Assembly: GCA_004552395.1 (NCBI GenBank) | Contig: SFOK01000077.1 | Span: forward strand, 1-8,693 | Direction: 5' to 3' | From: Bacteroidales bacterium | GTDB lineage: Bacteria; Bacteroidota; Bacteroidia; Bacteroidales; Muribaculaceae | Length of the DNA stretch: 8,693 bases | In this document: positions 1 to 6,519 of the stretch, in pieces | Position numbering within the stretch: the stretch's first letter is position 1 | Layout of the letters: each line of letters starts with the position of its first letter | Program-made: the position numbers and the translations under genes | The notes under the pieces: generated by a model | What the model was told of the DNA's origin: nothing | Databases searched by the model: none | Seen by the model: the letters and a program-made list of their open reading frames with translations, nothing else

Positions 1-25
1 TCAAAAAATCGCCGTCAATAATCAT
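1..25 (-). CDS. 5' end of a gene running off the left edge
   Basis: Only the first eight codons are inside the window, reading M-I-I-D-G-D-F-L. The start is supported by a strong purine-rich site, AGGAG at 34-38, placed 8 nt before the ATG, and by position: it begins 55 nt after the mnmG stop on the same strand. That makes it a likely downstream member of the ybeY-mnmG operon. From memory, adenine phosphoribosyltransferase (apt) often follows mnmG in Bacteroidales, but eight residues cannot confirm this, so no symbol is given. Confidence 0.5.
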
Positions 26-80
26 CCGTGGCTCTCCTTTATCTGCTTTTGTTGTTTATCTGCCGCAAAAAGTCTTTCCG

Positions 81-2192
81 TCATCCGGAATACCTTTCGT
101 TTCCGGCTCCCCGCCTCAGATATATCAACAGCACGTCGATATCCGCCGGGCTGACGCCGGATATACGCGAGGCCTGCCCTATATCGGCCGGACGCACCCT
201 CTCCAGCTTCTCTATCGCCTCCAGCCGCAGTCCGGTCACATCGGTGTAATCGATATCCCGCGGCAGCTTCTTCTCCGAAAGCCGTCTCTGCTCGCGTATC
301 TTCGCAAGCTGCTTGTCGATATATCCCGAATATTTTATCTGTATCTCTACTGCCTCGAGAATCTCGCGCAGAAAATTATCTGCCGCGTGGTCGAGCCTAC
401 CCTGTGCAAGCGGACGCAGGAAAGCAATTTCTCCGAATTCATCGGCGCAAGCGTTGCAAAATTGTTCCGCCTTTTTGATTCGTCCGGAAATATCTTTGAG
501 AAGCTTTGCAAAGCGCGGAAGATACTTCGGGAGCGCTTCGATCTCTACGCCGGGACGGAGTATCAGGTCATAAAGACGTATGCCACCCGCAAGAGGTTGC
601 AGACTGTTATCTGTAAGGTAGGCGTTCACATCCTCCTGCCGCACCTTCATCTTGCGCGAAAATTCCACGATTTCATCGCGGAGTTCGCGTTTCAGTTTCA
701 TAAGTTCGAAACGCTCGCGGGTGGCGAGACCTATTTCGAAACCGATCGGCGTCAGTCGCAGATCGGCGTCATCCTGACGGAGAAGAATACGGTATTCAGC
801 GCGTGAGGTGAACATGCGGTAAGGTTCGTCCACTCCTTTTGTGACAAGATCATCGATGAGAACGCCTATATATGCCTGGTTGCGGCCGAGAACCACGGGT
901 GCGTCCCCTTTCACGCTGCGCGCGGCGTTCACTCCCGCCACGAGCCCCTGCCCGGCGGCCTCTTCATAGCCGGTGGTGCCGTTCACCTGCCCGGCAAAGA
1001 AGAGCCCTTTCACGAGCTTTGTCTCCAGACTGTGGTAGAGTTGCGTGGGGTCGATAAAGTCGTATTCGATAGCGTAACCGGGACGGTAAACGTGAGTATT
1101 CCTCAGCGCCGGGATCGTCTCAAGAGCTTTTAGCTGCACGTCGTAAGGGAGCGACGACGAGAAGCCGTTGAGGTAATATTCCTGTGTGTTCTCCCCTTCC
1201 GGCTCGAGAAAAAGCTGGTGGCTCTCCTTGTCGGCAAAGGTCACAATCTTGGTCTCGATACTGGGGCAGTAACGCGGACCGATGCTACGGATCTGACCGT
1301 TGTAAAGCGGCGAACGGTCCAGCGCGCCGCGCAGTATATCGTGAGTCTGCGTGTTGGTGTGGCAGATATAGCAGGGACGCGGTTTGAGACGCCGCAGCGA
1401 CCCGGGAAGGAAGCTGAAATGATGTATGTCCTGAGTGGTCTCGGCGGGCGCGTCGTCGCCGTCCTGGCGCTGCGTGAGAGCGAAGTGTATGGTGCGGCCA
1501 TCCAGACGCACCGGCGTACCGGTCTTCATGCGGTCAGTGGCGAATCCGAGGTCGCGGAGCTGCTCGGTGATACCGGTTGTGGCCGGTTCGGATATACGTC
1601 CGCCGGGCATCTGTACCTCGCCAAAATGCAGCTTACCGTTCATGAAAGTGCCTGCCGTGAGCACCACGGCCTTGGCCCTGAACTCCACGCCTAAAGCTGT
1701 TCTGACACCCGCCACACGGTACTTCGCCGTGCCAAAACGGTCGGAGTCATCAGCGCTATCGCAGCTATTACAGCTATCAAAGCTTTTTGCCGATTCAATC
1801 GGCTCGATTACGAACTCCGTGGCGGTGTCCTGTACCATAAACAGGTTCGGAGTGTTCTCCAGGATATGCCGCCAGAGTAGCGAGAAAAGCGTACGGTCGC
1901 ACTGCGAACGGGGGCTCCAGACGGCCGGACCTTTCGACCGGTTCAGCATACGGAACTGTATGGCCGTAGCGTCGGTGACCTCGCCCATACGGCCGCCCAA
2001 CGCGTCGATCTCGCGCACAATCTGGCCCTTGGCGATACCGCCCACAGCCGGGTTGCACGACATCTGCGCTATCCGGTTCATATCCGAGGTCACAAGCAGT
2101 GTCCGCGCGCCTAAACGTGCCGCGGCGGAAGCTGCCTCGCAGCCGGCATGACCCGCGCCGACCACTATCACATCGTAGTACGTCGTCATCAT
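81..2192 (-). CDS. mnmG: tRNA uridine-5-carboxymethylaminomethyl modification enzyme MnmG (GidA)
   Basis: FAD-dependent enzyme that, with the GTPase MnmE, installs the (carboxymethyl)aminomethyl group at C5 of wobble U34 in certain tRNAs; cytoplasmic. Visible motifs: the dinucleotide-binding G12-x-G14-xx-G17 near the N-terminus; MSCNPAVGG with C46 and GPRYCPSIE with C309, matching the two catalytic cysteines of E. coli MnmG; GGRISEP at 197-203; FFAGQVNGTTGYEEAAGQG at 398-416; EPYRMFTSRAEYR at 456-468; and the C-terminal IGQASRISGV at 671-680 in the MnmE/tRNA-binding region. At 703 residues it is clearly longer than E. coli (629). The extra length sits mainly at about 131-158, which is Ser/Asp/Cys-rich, and about 570-608. 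The start ATG overlaps the ybeY stop in ATGATG, so translational coupling is likely. A second ATG directly follows and could be used instead. Identity is certain; the role of the insertions is unknown. Confidence 0.98.
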   Translation of the reverse strand: MMTTYYDVIVVGAGHAGCEAASAAARLGARTLLVTSDMNRIAQMSCNPAVGGIAKGQIVREIDALGGRMGEVTDATAIQFRMLNRSKGPAVWSPRSQCDRTLFSLLWRHILENTPNLFMVQDTATEFVIEPIESAKSFDSCNSCDSADDSDRFGTAKYRVAGVRTALGVEFRAKAVVLTAGTFMNGKLHFGEVQMPGGRISEPATTGITEQLRDLGFATDRMKTGTPVRLDGRTIHFALTQRQDGDDAPAETTQDIHHFSFLPGSLRRLKPRPCYICHTNTQTHDILRGALDRSPLYNGQIRSIGPRYCPSIETKIVTFADKESHQLFLEPEGENTQEYYLNGFSSSLPYDVQLKALETIPALRNTHVYRPGYAIEYDFIDPTQLYHSLETKLVKGLFFAGQVNGTTGYEEAAGQGLVAGVNAARSVKGDAPVVLGRNQAYIGVLIDDLVTKGVDEPYRMFTSRAEYRILLRQDDADLRLTPIGFEIGLATRERFELMKLKRELRDEIVEFSRKMKVRQEDVNAYLTDNSLQPLAGGIRLYDLILRPGVEIEALPKYLPRFAKLLKDISGRIKKAEQFCNACADEFGEIAFLRPLAQGRLDHAADNFLREILEAVEIQIKYSGYIDKQLAKIREQRRLSEKKLPRDIDYTDVTGLRLEAIEKLERVRPADIGQASRISGVSPADIDVLLIYLRRGAGNERYSG
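1743..1778 (-). repeat. 9-nt tandem repeat inside mnmG
   Basis: On the coding strand four successive 9-nt units read GATAGCTGT, AATAGCTGC, GATAGCGCT and GATGACTCC, encoding DSC-NSC-DSA-DDS (residues 139-150). The units diverge by one to several bases each. The repeat lies in a region where E. coli MnmG has only a short turn, so it probably arose by local slippage in a surface loop. Because the unit is a multiple of three, copy changes would keep the frame. Confidence 0.7.
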
Positions 2193-2614
2193 GATTCCAG
2201 CCTGTCGTAGAGGGCAAGAGCCTCATTCTCGTTACGTTCCATGATCTCGCGCTCGCCCGGGCCCTTGTCGTTGATGCCGCAGAGATGCAGCACACCGTGT
2301 ACGATCACACGCAGCAGCTCGCGGGCATAAGGCTCGCCCACCTGCTCCGCGTTCGAGCGTACGGTATCGAGCGAGATCACCATGTCGCCCTCGATGCGCG
2401 AGCCGCGCGAATAGTCGAAGGTGATGATGTCTGTGTAGTAATCGTGCTGAAGAAATTCGCGGTTCACCGAGAGGATATGCTCGTCGTCGCAAAACAAGTA
2501 ATTGAGGTTACCCGACGTCCGGTCGTGGGCCGCAGCTACAGCCTCTATCCATGCCGAGACCTTACGCACATCGATAAGAGGCATATCCACACTCTTAGTC
2601 TGGAAATCTATCAT
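2189..2614 (-). CDS. ybeY: Endoribonuclease YbeY, 16S rRNA maturation
   Basis: Zinc-dependent single-strand endoribonuclease of the UPF0054 family, involved in 16S rRNA 3'-end maturation and ribosome quality control; cytoplasmic. The 141-residue product shows NREFLQHDYYTDIITFDYS (51-69) and the metal motif VHGVLHLCGIND (105-116) with H106 and H110. The usual third ligand of HGxLHLxGYDH is Asp (D116) here. I recall a similar change, HLCGY/IxD, in other Bacteroidetes, so this looks lineage-typical and not a broken gene. The frame stays open to a TTG at 2656, but a TAnnTTTG promoter lies inside that extension and the family N-terminus fits MIDFQ, so the ATG at 2614 is chosen. The gene overlaps mnmG by 4 nt and leads the operon. 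Confidence 0.95.
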   Translation of the reverse strand: MIDFQTKSVDMPLIDVRKVSAWIEAVAAAHDRTSGNLNYLFCDDEHILSVNREFLQHDYYTDIITFDYSRGSRIEGDMVISLDTVRSNAEQVGEPYARELLRVIVHGVLHLCGINDKGPGEREIMERNENEALALYDRLES

Positions 2615-2643
2615 TGCTTCGGGATTTGTGTCAAAACAAACTA

Positions 2644-2677
2644 CAAATATAGCCAATTTCCACGATTTTTGAAAACC
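2644..2677 (-). promoter_or_regulatory. Promoter of the ybeY-mnmG operon
   Basis: On the minus strand the sequence TATATTTG (2651 down to 2644) matches the Bacteroidetes -7 consensus TAnnTTTG exactly. About 20 nt upstream lies GGTTTT (2677-2672), only a weak -33 match. Transcription would start near 2638, leaving a leader of about 25 nt before the ATG at 2614. This placement also rules out the TTG start at 2656. Confidence 0.6.
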
Positions 2678-2874
2678 TTTGTCGCTTTAACATTAATTAA
2701 CAAATTTTGGATCCAGGCGCCCGCAATTGCAGATAAAAGCCGCAAGACTCTGAATCATCGATATTTACACAAAACAAGTCCGCAAAATACCCTCCTGAGG
2801 AGGCCACGGAAAATGCAGACCCGGTCAACTGCTGAGAAAAATCGGGCTTCTGAAAGCGGTTTTCGGCGAAGTCT

Positions 2875-2904
2875 TGCGAGGAAGCCGCGAAAGTTGTATC
2901 TTTG
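2875..2904 (+). promoter_or_regulatory. Promoter of the glycosyltransferase-ruvB unit
   Basis: TTG (2875-2877), a 19-nt spacer, then TATCTTTG (2897-2904) give a good match to the Bacteroidetes housekeeping promoter (TTTG/TTG - N19 - TAnnTTTG). Initiation would fall near 2910, giving an unusually long leader of about 200 nt before the ATG at 3115. Confidence 0.7.
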
Positions 2905-2981
2905 TAGTTTCAGGAGCGTGAAAAGAAAAATTTTCATGTATTCAAAAATCCAAGACGGAACCGGCCTCCTCTACCCTTCCC

Positions 2982-3107
2982 CAAAAAGTTCAGACGGAGG
3001 CAAAACCTCAAAAAAAATTTTGCCAAGGCACCGCTCCCAAAAAAACTTTTTCCGAGGCATCCCTCCTCAAAAAAAATTTTCCGAAACACTACTCCTCAAA
3101 ACAACTT
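2982..3107 (+). repeat. Degenerate 30-bp tandem repeat in the glycosyltransferase leader
   Basis: Three consecutive 30-bp units (3008-3037, 3038-3067, 3068-3097) each begin with a run of seven or eight A followed by four or five T, continue with a GCC/CCGA-type segment and end in a C/T-rich CTCC or CTCCT. A partial fourth unit begins near 3097, and a more diverged one lies at 2982-3007. A further weak copy may start at 2943. The period is in frame with an open frame from ATG 2936 to TAG 3109, giving decapeptides starting SKKIL, QKNFF and QKKFS. The A/T tracts recur about every three helical turns. Confidence 0.6.
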
Positions 3108-3114
3108 AGAGAAA

Positions 3115-4302
3115 ATGAAAATCGGATTCGACGGCAAAAGGGCTGTGAAAAATTTCACCGGACTGGGCAACTACTCGCGGCTGACCATCGAGTCGCTGGC
3201 TAAGAGCTTTCCTGCGGACGAGCTGCGAGTCTATTCCCCGCGCCCGCTGTCACCCGACGAACTGACCAACCCCCGCCACGCCTGGGCATCAACTCCCGGC
3301 GTCAGTATAGAGCTGCCCTCCGGCCGGGGTCTTAAAGGTAAAGGAGCCCTCTGGCGCAGCTTCGGCATCAGCTCGCAGCTCAGGGCCGACGGCATCGATC
3401 TATTCCACGGACTGAGCAACGAGCTCCCGCTGAACATAGATAAAGCCGGTATCCCCTCCGTAGTCACCATCCACGACGTGATCTACCGCACAATGCCTTA
3501 TTGCTACAAGGCTATCGACCGCAAGCTTTACGATTTTAAGTACGGCCGCTCAGTCCGCAACGCCACGGCTGTGGTCGCTATCAGCGAGTGCACGAAACGC
3601 GACGTGATGCGCTTCTATGGCATCCCAGAGGAGAAAATCACGGTCATATATCAGGGCGTCGACCCGCAGTTCTACGTCCGGGAAGGCGAGGAAAAGATCA
3701 ATGAGATAAAGCGCAAATACTCCCTCCCGGAAGATTATCTCGTGCAGGTAGGCACAATCGAGGAACGTAAGAACGCCCTTCTCTCCGTAAAAGCTTTTGC
3801 CGAATTCCTCAAGGAATCCAAATCCGGGGTCACAGTAGGACTCGGCCTCGTGCTAGTAGGCCGCGGGACTTCATACCTGCAGGAAGTCAGGAACGTAGCC
3901 CGAAATCTCGGCATAGAGAACCGCCTTCGGGTCCACAGCGACATAGCTTTCGCCGACCTCCCGGCCGTCATACAGGGCAGCACGGCCGCGCTCTATCCCT
4001 CACGCTACGAAGGCTTCGGACTTCCTGTCGTTGAGGCACTTGCAGGTGCCGTACCGGTCATTGCCACCACAGGCTCATGCCTCGAGGAAGCCGGCGGAAA
4101 CGGCGCCATATATGTTGGCCCCGACCAGGTAGGTAGCATGGCCGGAGCTATGCTCGAACTTTGCGAGTGCCGCGCTCTGCGCAACGAACTCCGCGAAGCC
4201 GGCGCCAAGCAAGCGGAGAAGTTCCGCGAAGCCGATCCCACGGCACTGCTCCACGCCGTCTACGAACGCGCCGTCGAGCAGTTCGCCCGGCAGAAAAACT
4301 GA
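3115..4302 (+). CDS. Glycosyltransferase, GT4 family (GT-B fold, mannosyltransferase-like)
   Basis: Retaining nucleotide-sugar-dependent glycosyltransferase, probably adding a sugar to a cell-surface polysaccharide or lipid-linked precursor at the cytoplasmic face. N-terminal acceptor domain: MKIGFDGKRA and glycine-rich TGLGNYSR (15-22), then VVTIHDVIY with H120-D121. Interdomain segment: VAISECTKRDV (154-164) and ITVIYQGVDP (175-184). C-terminal donor domain: VGTIEERKN (212-220), LVLVGRG (245-251), ALYPSRYEGFGLPVVEALA (292-310) with the EX7E pair E299/E307, and VPVIATTGSCLEEAGG (313-328). No membrane segment or signal peptide is seen. The 395-residue length is normal for the family. The start follows A-rich GAGAAA with no clear Shine-Dalgarno. 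ruvB begins 51 nt after the stop with no promoter evident between them. Donor and acceptor cannot be told from sequence, and no other polysaccharide gene lies nearby. Confidence 0.93.
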   Translation: MKIGFDGKRAVKNFTGLGNYSRLTIESLAKSFPADELRVYSPRPLSPDELTNPRHAWASTPGVSIELPSGRGLKGKGALWRSFGISSQLRADGIDLFHGLSNELPLNIDKAGIPSVVTIHDVIYRTMPYCYKAIDRKLYDFKYGRSVRNATAVVAISECTKRDVMRFYGIPEEKITVIYQGVDPQFYVREGEEKINEIKRKYSLPEDYLVQVGTIEERKNALLSVKAFAEFLKESKSGVTVGLGLVLVGRGTSYLQEVRNVARNLGIENRLRVHSDIAFADLPAVIQGSTAALYPSRYEGFGLPVVEALAGAVPVIATTGSCLEEAGGNGAIYVGPDQVGSMAGAMLELCECRALRNELREAGAKQAEKFREADPTALLHAVYERAVEQFARQKN

Positions 4303-4353
4303 CCTCTCCCCTCTCCCATAAATACGACAAATAGAACAATAAGTCTTACCCGA

Positions 4354-5421
4354 ATGGACTCCGAAAATACAGAATTCGACATACACCAAGAGCGACACGG
4401 CACCAAACAGGAACGCGACTACGAGAAAGCGCTCCGCCCGCTGCAGTTCAGCGACTTCGCCGGTCAGGAGAAGATCATAGAGAACCTGCGCGTGTTCGTG
4501 GCCGCTGCCCGTATGCGCGGCGAACCGCTCGATCACACCCTCCTCCACGGCCCTCCGGGTCTCGGCAAGACAACCCTCAGCAACATCATAGCCAACGAGC
4601 TGGGTGTCGGTTTCAAGACCACCTCGGGCCCTGTACTCGACAAGCCCGGCGACCTCGCAGGCATACTCATGCAGCTCGAGGAGAAGGATGTGCTCTTCAT
4701 TGACGAGATACACCGATTGCACCCCGTCGTAGAGGAATACCTCTACTCGGCCATGGAGGATTACTGCATCGACATCATGATCGACAAAGGCCCCGGTGCC
4801 AAGAGTGTCCGCCTGAATATCAAGCCGTTCACACTCATAGGCGCCACCACCCGCAGCGGTCTGTTAACATCTCCCCTACGCGCCCGATTCGGCATCAACA
4901 GTCACCTGGAATACTACGACCACAAGACCCTCCAGCGCATCATAGAACGCTCGGCACACCTACTTCAGATAGGTTGCGACAAGGAAGCCTCGCTCGAGAT
5001 AGCTCTCCGTAGCCGAGGCACTCCGCGTGTCGCCAACTCGCTGCTGCGCCGCGTCAGAGACTTCGCTCTGGTGAAAGGAACCGGTAAGATCGACCTGGCT
5101 ATTACCCGCCACGCGCTCGAGGCACTCAACATCGACAAATACGGCCTCGACGAGATCGACAACAAGATTCTGCTCACTGTCATCGACAAGTTCGGCGGCG
5201 GTCCGGTGGGTATCAGCACCATAGCCACAGCGCTCGGCGAGGATGCCGGCACCATCGAGGAGGTCTACGAGCCCTTCCTCATCAAGGAAGGCTTCATCAA
5301 ACGTACCCCGAGAGGACGCGAAGTGACCGCTCTCGCCTACGAGCACCTCCACCGCACACCGGCCGAAAAAGCCCCCTTGCGCCCTCCCTGCGACTCCTCC
5401 CCCTCCCTCTTCGACGAATAG
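4354..5421 (+). CDS. ruvB: Holliday junction branch migration ATPase RuvB
   Basis: AAA+ motor that, as a hexamer loaded by RuvA, drives branch migration of Holliday junctions before RuvC cleavage; cytoplasmic. Visible: the N-terminal RPLQFSDFAGQEK (28-40); Walker A GPPGLGKT (66-73); Walker B VLFIDEIH (113-120); sensor 1 LIGATTRSG (161-169); the LRARFGI segment (175-181) with the arginine-finger region; sensor 2 RGTPRVANSLLRR (221-233); and the C-terminal winged helix GGGPVGISTIATALGED (281-297) through RTPRGREVTALAYEHL (317-332). The 355-residue length is usual. After the winged helix a Pro-rich tail of about 20 residues ends in SLFDE. The gene sits 51 nt behind the glycosyltransferase gene and is probably read through from its promoter. 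ruvA and ruvC are not in the window, which is common in this group. Confidence 0.98.
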   Translation: MDSENTEFDIHQERHGTKQERDYEKALRPLQFSDFAGQEKIIENLRVFVAAARMRGEPLDHTLLHGPPGLGKTTLSNIIANELGVGFKTTSGPVLDKPGDLAGILMQLEEKDVLFIDEIHRLHPVVEEYLYSAMEDYCIDIMIDKGPGAKSVRLNIKPFTLIGATTRSGLLTSPLRARFGINSHLEYYDHKTLQRIIERSAHLLQIGCDKEASLEIALRSRGTPRVANSLLRRVRDFALVKGTGKIDLAITRHALEALNIDKYGLDEIDNKILLTVIDKFGGGPVGISTIATALGEDAGTIEEVYEPFLIKEGFIKRTPRGREVTALAYEHLHRTPAEKAPLRPPCDSSPSLFDE

Positions 5422-5445
5422 CATTTCCCCTGCCAAAAAATACGT

Positions 5446-5486
5446 GATTATCAACCCCGGTAGGGGCGCTGCACCCGGCGCCCGCA
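5446..5486 (+). terminator. Intergenic hairpin repeat, copy 1, downstream of ruvB
   Basis: The head GATTATCAACCC (5446-5457) is followed by a hairpin with arms GGGCGCTG (5464-5471) and CGGCGCCC (5476-5483), a CACC loop and one G-T pair. The hairpin begins 42 nt after the ruvB stop. There is no T-run, so it would be a non-canonical terminator or a 3'-end stabiliser. The same head and hairpin recur downstream of the next gene. Confidence 0.5.
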
Positions 5487-5578
5487 CCATCTTTCACCCT
5501 CCGCCCGTCCTTACCGCTGCCTGATTTTGCCGTCGGATAGCAAGTGACGAGTAATTTTTGATTTCTTTTTAGCTAACC

Positions 5579-5618
5579 TTGCACTTTGTTAAAATATTTT
5601 AATTACCTTTGCAAAGGT
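5579..5618 (+). promoter_or_regulatory. Promoter of the outer-membrane protein gene, with a palindrome over -7
   Basis: TACCTTTG (5604-5611) matches TAnnTTTG. A -33 candidate is TTG at 5579-5581 with a 22-nt spacer, slightly long; the alternative TTTG at 5585-5588 is too close. The perfect 14-bp palindrome ACCTTTGCAAAGGT (5605-5618) covers the -7 element and the likely start of transcription. The leader would be about 70 nt. Confidence 0.55.
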
Positions 5619-5686
5619 TTTACATATAAACACCATCTACCCGCTCCACTAATGAACTAAATTCTTACAACTAATTACCTATATTT

Positions 5687-6442
5687 ATGAAAAGATTATT
5701 TCGAACCATCTCACTGCTTATAGTTCTGGCAGCTGCGATCCCCTGCTCGGCGGCAGGACTTGGAGAGCTCAACATCTTCAATCATCTTGGCGTAGGCGCT
5801 CACGTGGGCACTACCGGTTTCGGCTTCGAAGCCGCCACTCCTATCACCAAATGGGTCACTTTACGCGGAGGCGTGACTATCATGCCGGGCATTAGTTTCC
5901 ACACCGATATCGACGGTACTTATACCGATTACAGCAATGGCCGGCAAATTGAGCAGGATTTCACATTGAACGCCAAAGGCTCTCTGTCTCGAGTGCAGGG
6001 CAGCGTCATATTCAATGTCTATCCCATTCCTCACCTTTCATCGCTCTATATTGCGGCCGGAGCCTACTTCGGCGGCGGTAAAATACTCGGCATCACCGGA
6101 CACAGCGACGAGCTTATGAATCTTCCTGACTCCCACTCCTACCTGGAAATAGGCGACTATCAGCTGCCGGTTGACAAAAACGGCAATGTGGAAGGCGCAT
6201 TGAAAGTAAACAGTTTCCGTCCGTATATAGTCATAGGTTTCGGACGCCCCGTGTCTAATAAGCGCCTGAATTTTGGCGTTGAATTGGGCGTACAGTTCCA
6301 TGGGAAAATGAAACTGTACAATCAGGATACTGAGCTTGATAAGATTCCCGGAGTCGACAATGACGACGACTGGCAAAAATGGATGGACAAGCTCACTGTC
6401 TATCCGGTTCTTAAGTTCACACTCAGCGGCCGCATCTTCTGA
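5687..6442 (+). CDS. Secreted protein, probable outer-membrane beta-barrel, function unknown
   Basis: The 251-residue product begins MKRLFRTISLLIVLAAAIPCSAAG: two Arg/Lys, a hydrophobic core and an A-x-A-type site near 21-24, which is a Sec signal peptide cleaved by signal peptidase I. The Cys at 20 lacks a proper lipobox, so a lipoprotein is unlikely. The mature part has alternating hydrophobic/polar strands rich in Gly and aromatics (HLGVGAHVGTTGFGFEAA, WVTLRGGVTIMPG, SLYIAAGAYFGGG, FRPYIVIGFG, NFGVELGVQFHG) and ends in Phe, all typical of small outer-membrane barrels. An Asp-rich stretch, DNDDDW (224-229), is probably an external loop or turn. No known enzyme motif is seen. It has its own promoter, is flanked by hairpin repeats on both sides, and converges on the M56 gene. 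The general class is fairly secure; the role is not known. Confidence 0.85.
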   Translation: MKRLFRTISLLIVLAAAIPCSAAGLGELNIFNHLGVGAHVGTTGFGFEAATPITKWVTLRGGVTIMPGISFHTDIDGTYTDYSNGRQIEQDFTLNAKGSLSRVQGSVIFNVYPIPHLSSLYIAAGAYFGGGKILGITGHSDELMNLPDSHSYLEIGDYQLPVDKNGNVEGALKVNSFRPYIVIGFGRPVSNKRLNFGVELGVQFHGKMKLYNQDTELDKIPGVDNDDDWQKWMDKLTVYPVLKFTLSGRIF

Positions 6443-6464
6443 TCCGGTCCTCACTGATATACTT

Positions 6465-6506
6465 GATTATCAACCCAGTGCGGGGCGCTGAAACCAGCGC
6501 CCCGCA
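6465..6506. terminator. Intergenic hairpin repeat, copy 2, between convergent genes
   Basis: The head GATTATCAACCC (6465-6476) is followed by a perfect 12-bp stem, TGCGGGGCGCTG (6479-6490) with CAGCGCCCCGCA (6495-6506), and an AAAC loop. It starts 36 nt after the stop of the plus-strand gene and faces the end of the minus-strand M56 gene. A stem this strong forms on either transcript, so it could end or protect both messages. No U-tract follows on either side. Confidence 0.6.
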
Positions 6507-6519
6507 TCGTCAAACCATT

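Larger units (their letters stand above)
2615..3114. other. Divergent intergenic region between ybeY and the glycosyltransferase gene
   Basis: 500 bp without a convincing conventional gene. From left to right it holds: the ybeY promoter (2644-2651, minus); an AT-rich stretch around TTAATTAA at 2693-2700; a short inverted repeat CCTCC-TGA-GGAGG at 2791-2803; a plus-strand promoter (2875-2904); and a leader of about 200 nt with 30-bp tandem repeats. A long plus-strand frame crosses the whole region out of antisense ybeY and has no coding support, except possibly its last part (2936-3109). Confidence 0.7.

Noticed and set aside
67..90. Terminator after mnmG (TTCCG/CGGAA hairpin and a T-run)
   Set aside because: The stem has only 5 bp, the T5 run begins 4 nt away from it, and a gene with a strong ribosome binding site follows within 60 nt on the same strand. 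Read-through in an operon is more likely.
2615..2656. N-terminal extension of YbeY from a TTG at 2656
   Set aside because: The TATATTTG promoter lies inside the extension, and the family N-terminus fits the ATG at 2614.
2755..2937. 60-residue minus-strand frame in the divergent intergenic region
   Set aside because: Very basic and Leu/Arg/Phe-rich with no start signal. It lies across the plus-strand promoter and has no family-like features.
4960..5490. 176-residue minus-strand frame opposite ruvB
   Set aside because: It is the antisense of highly conserved RuvB sequence and begins inside the intergenic hairpin repeat.
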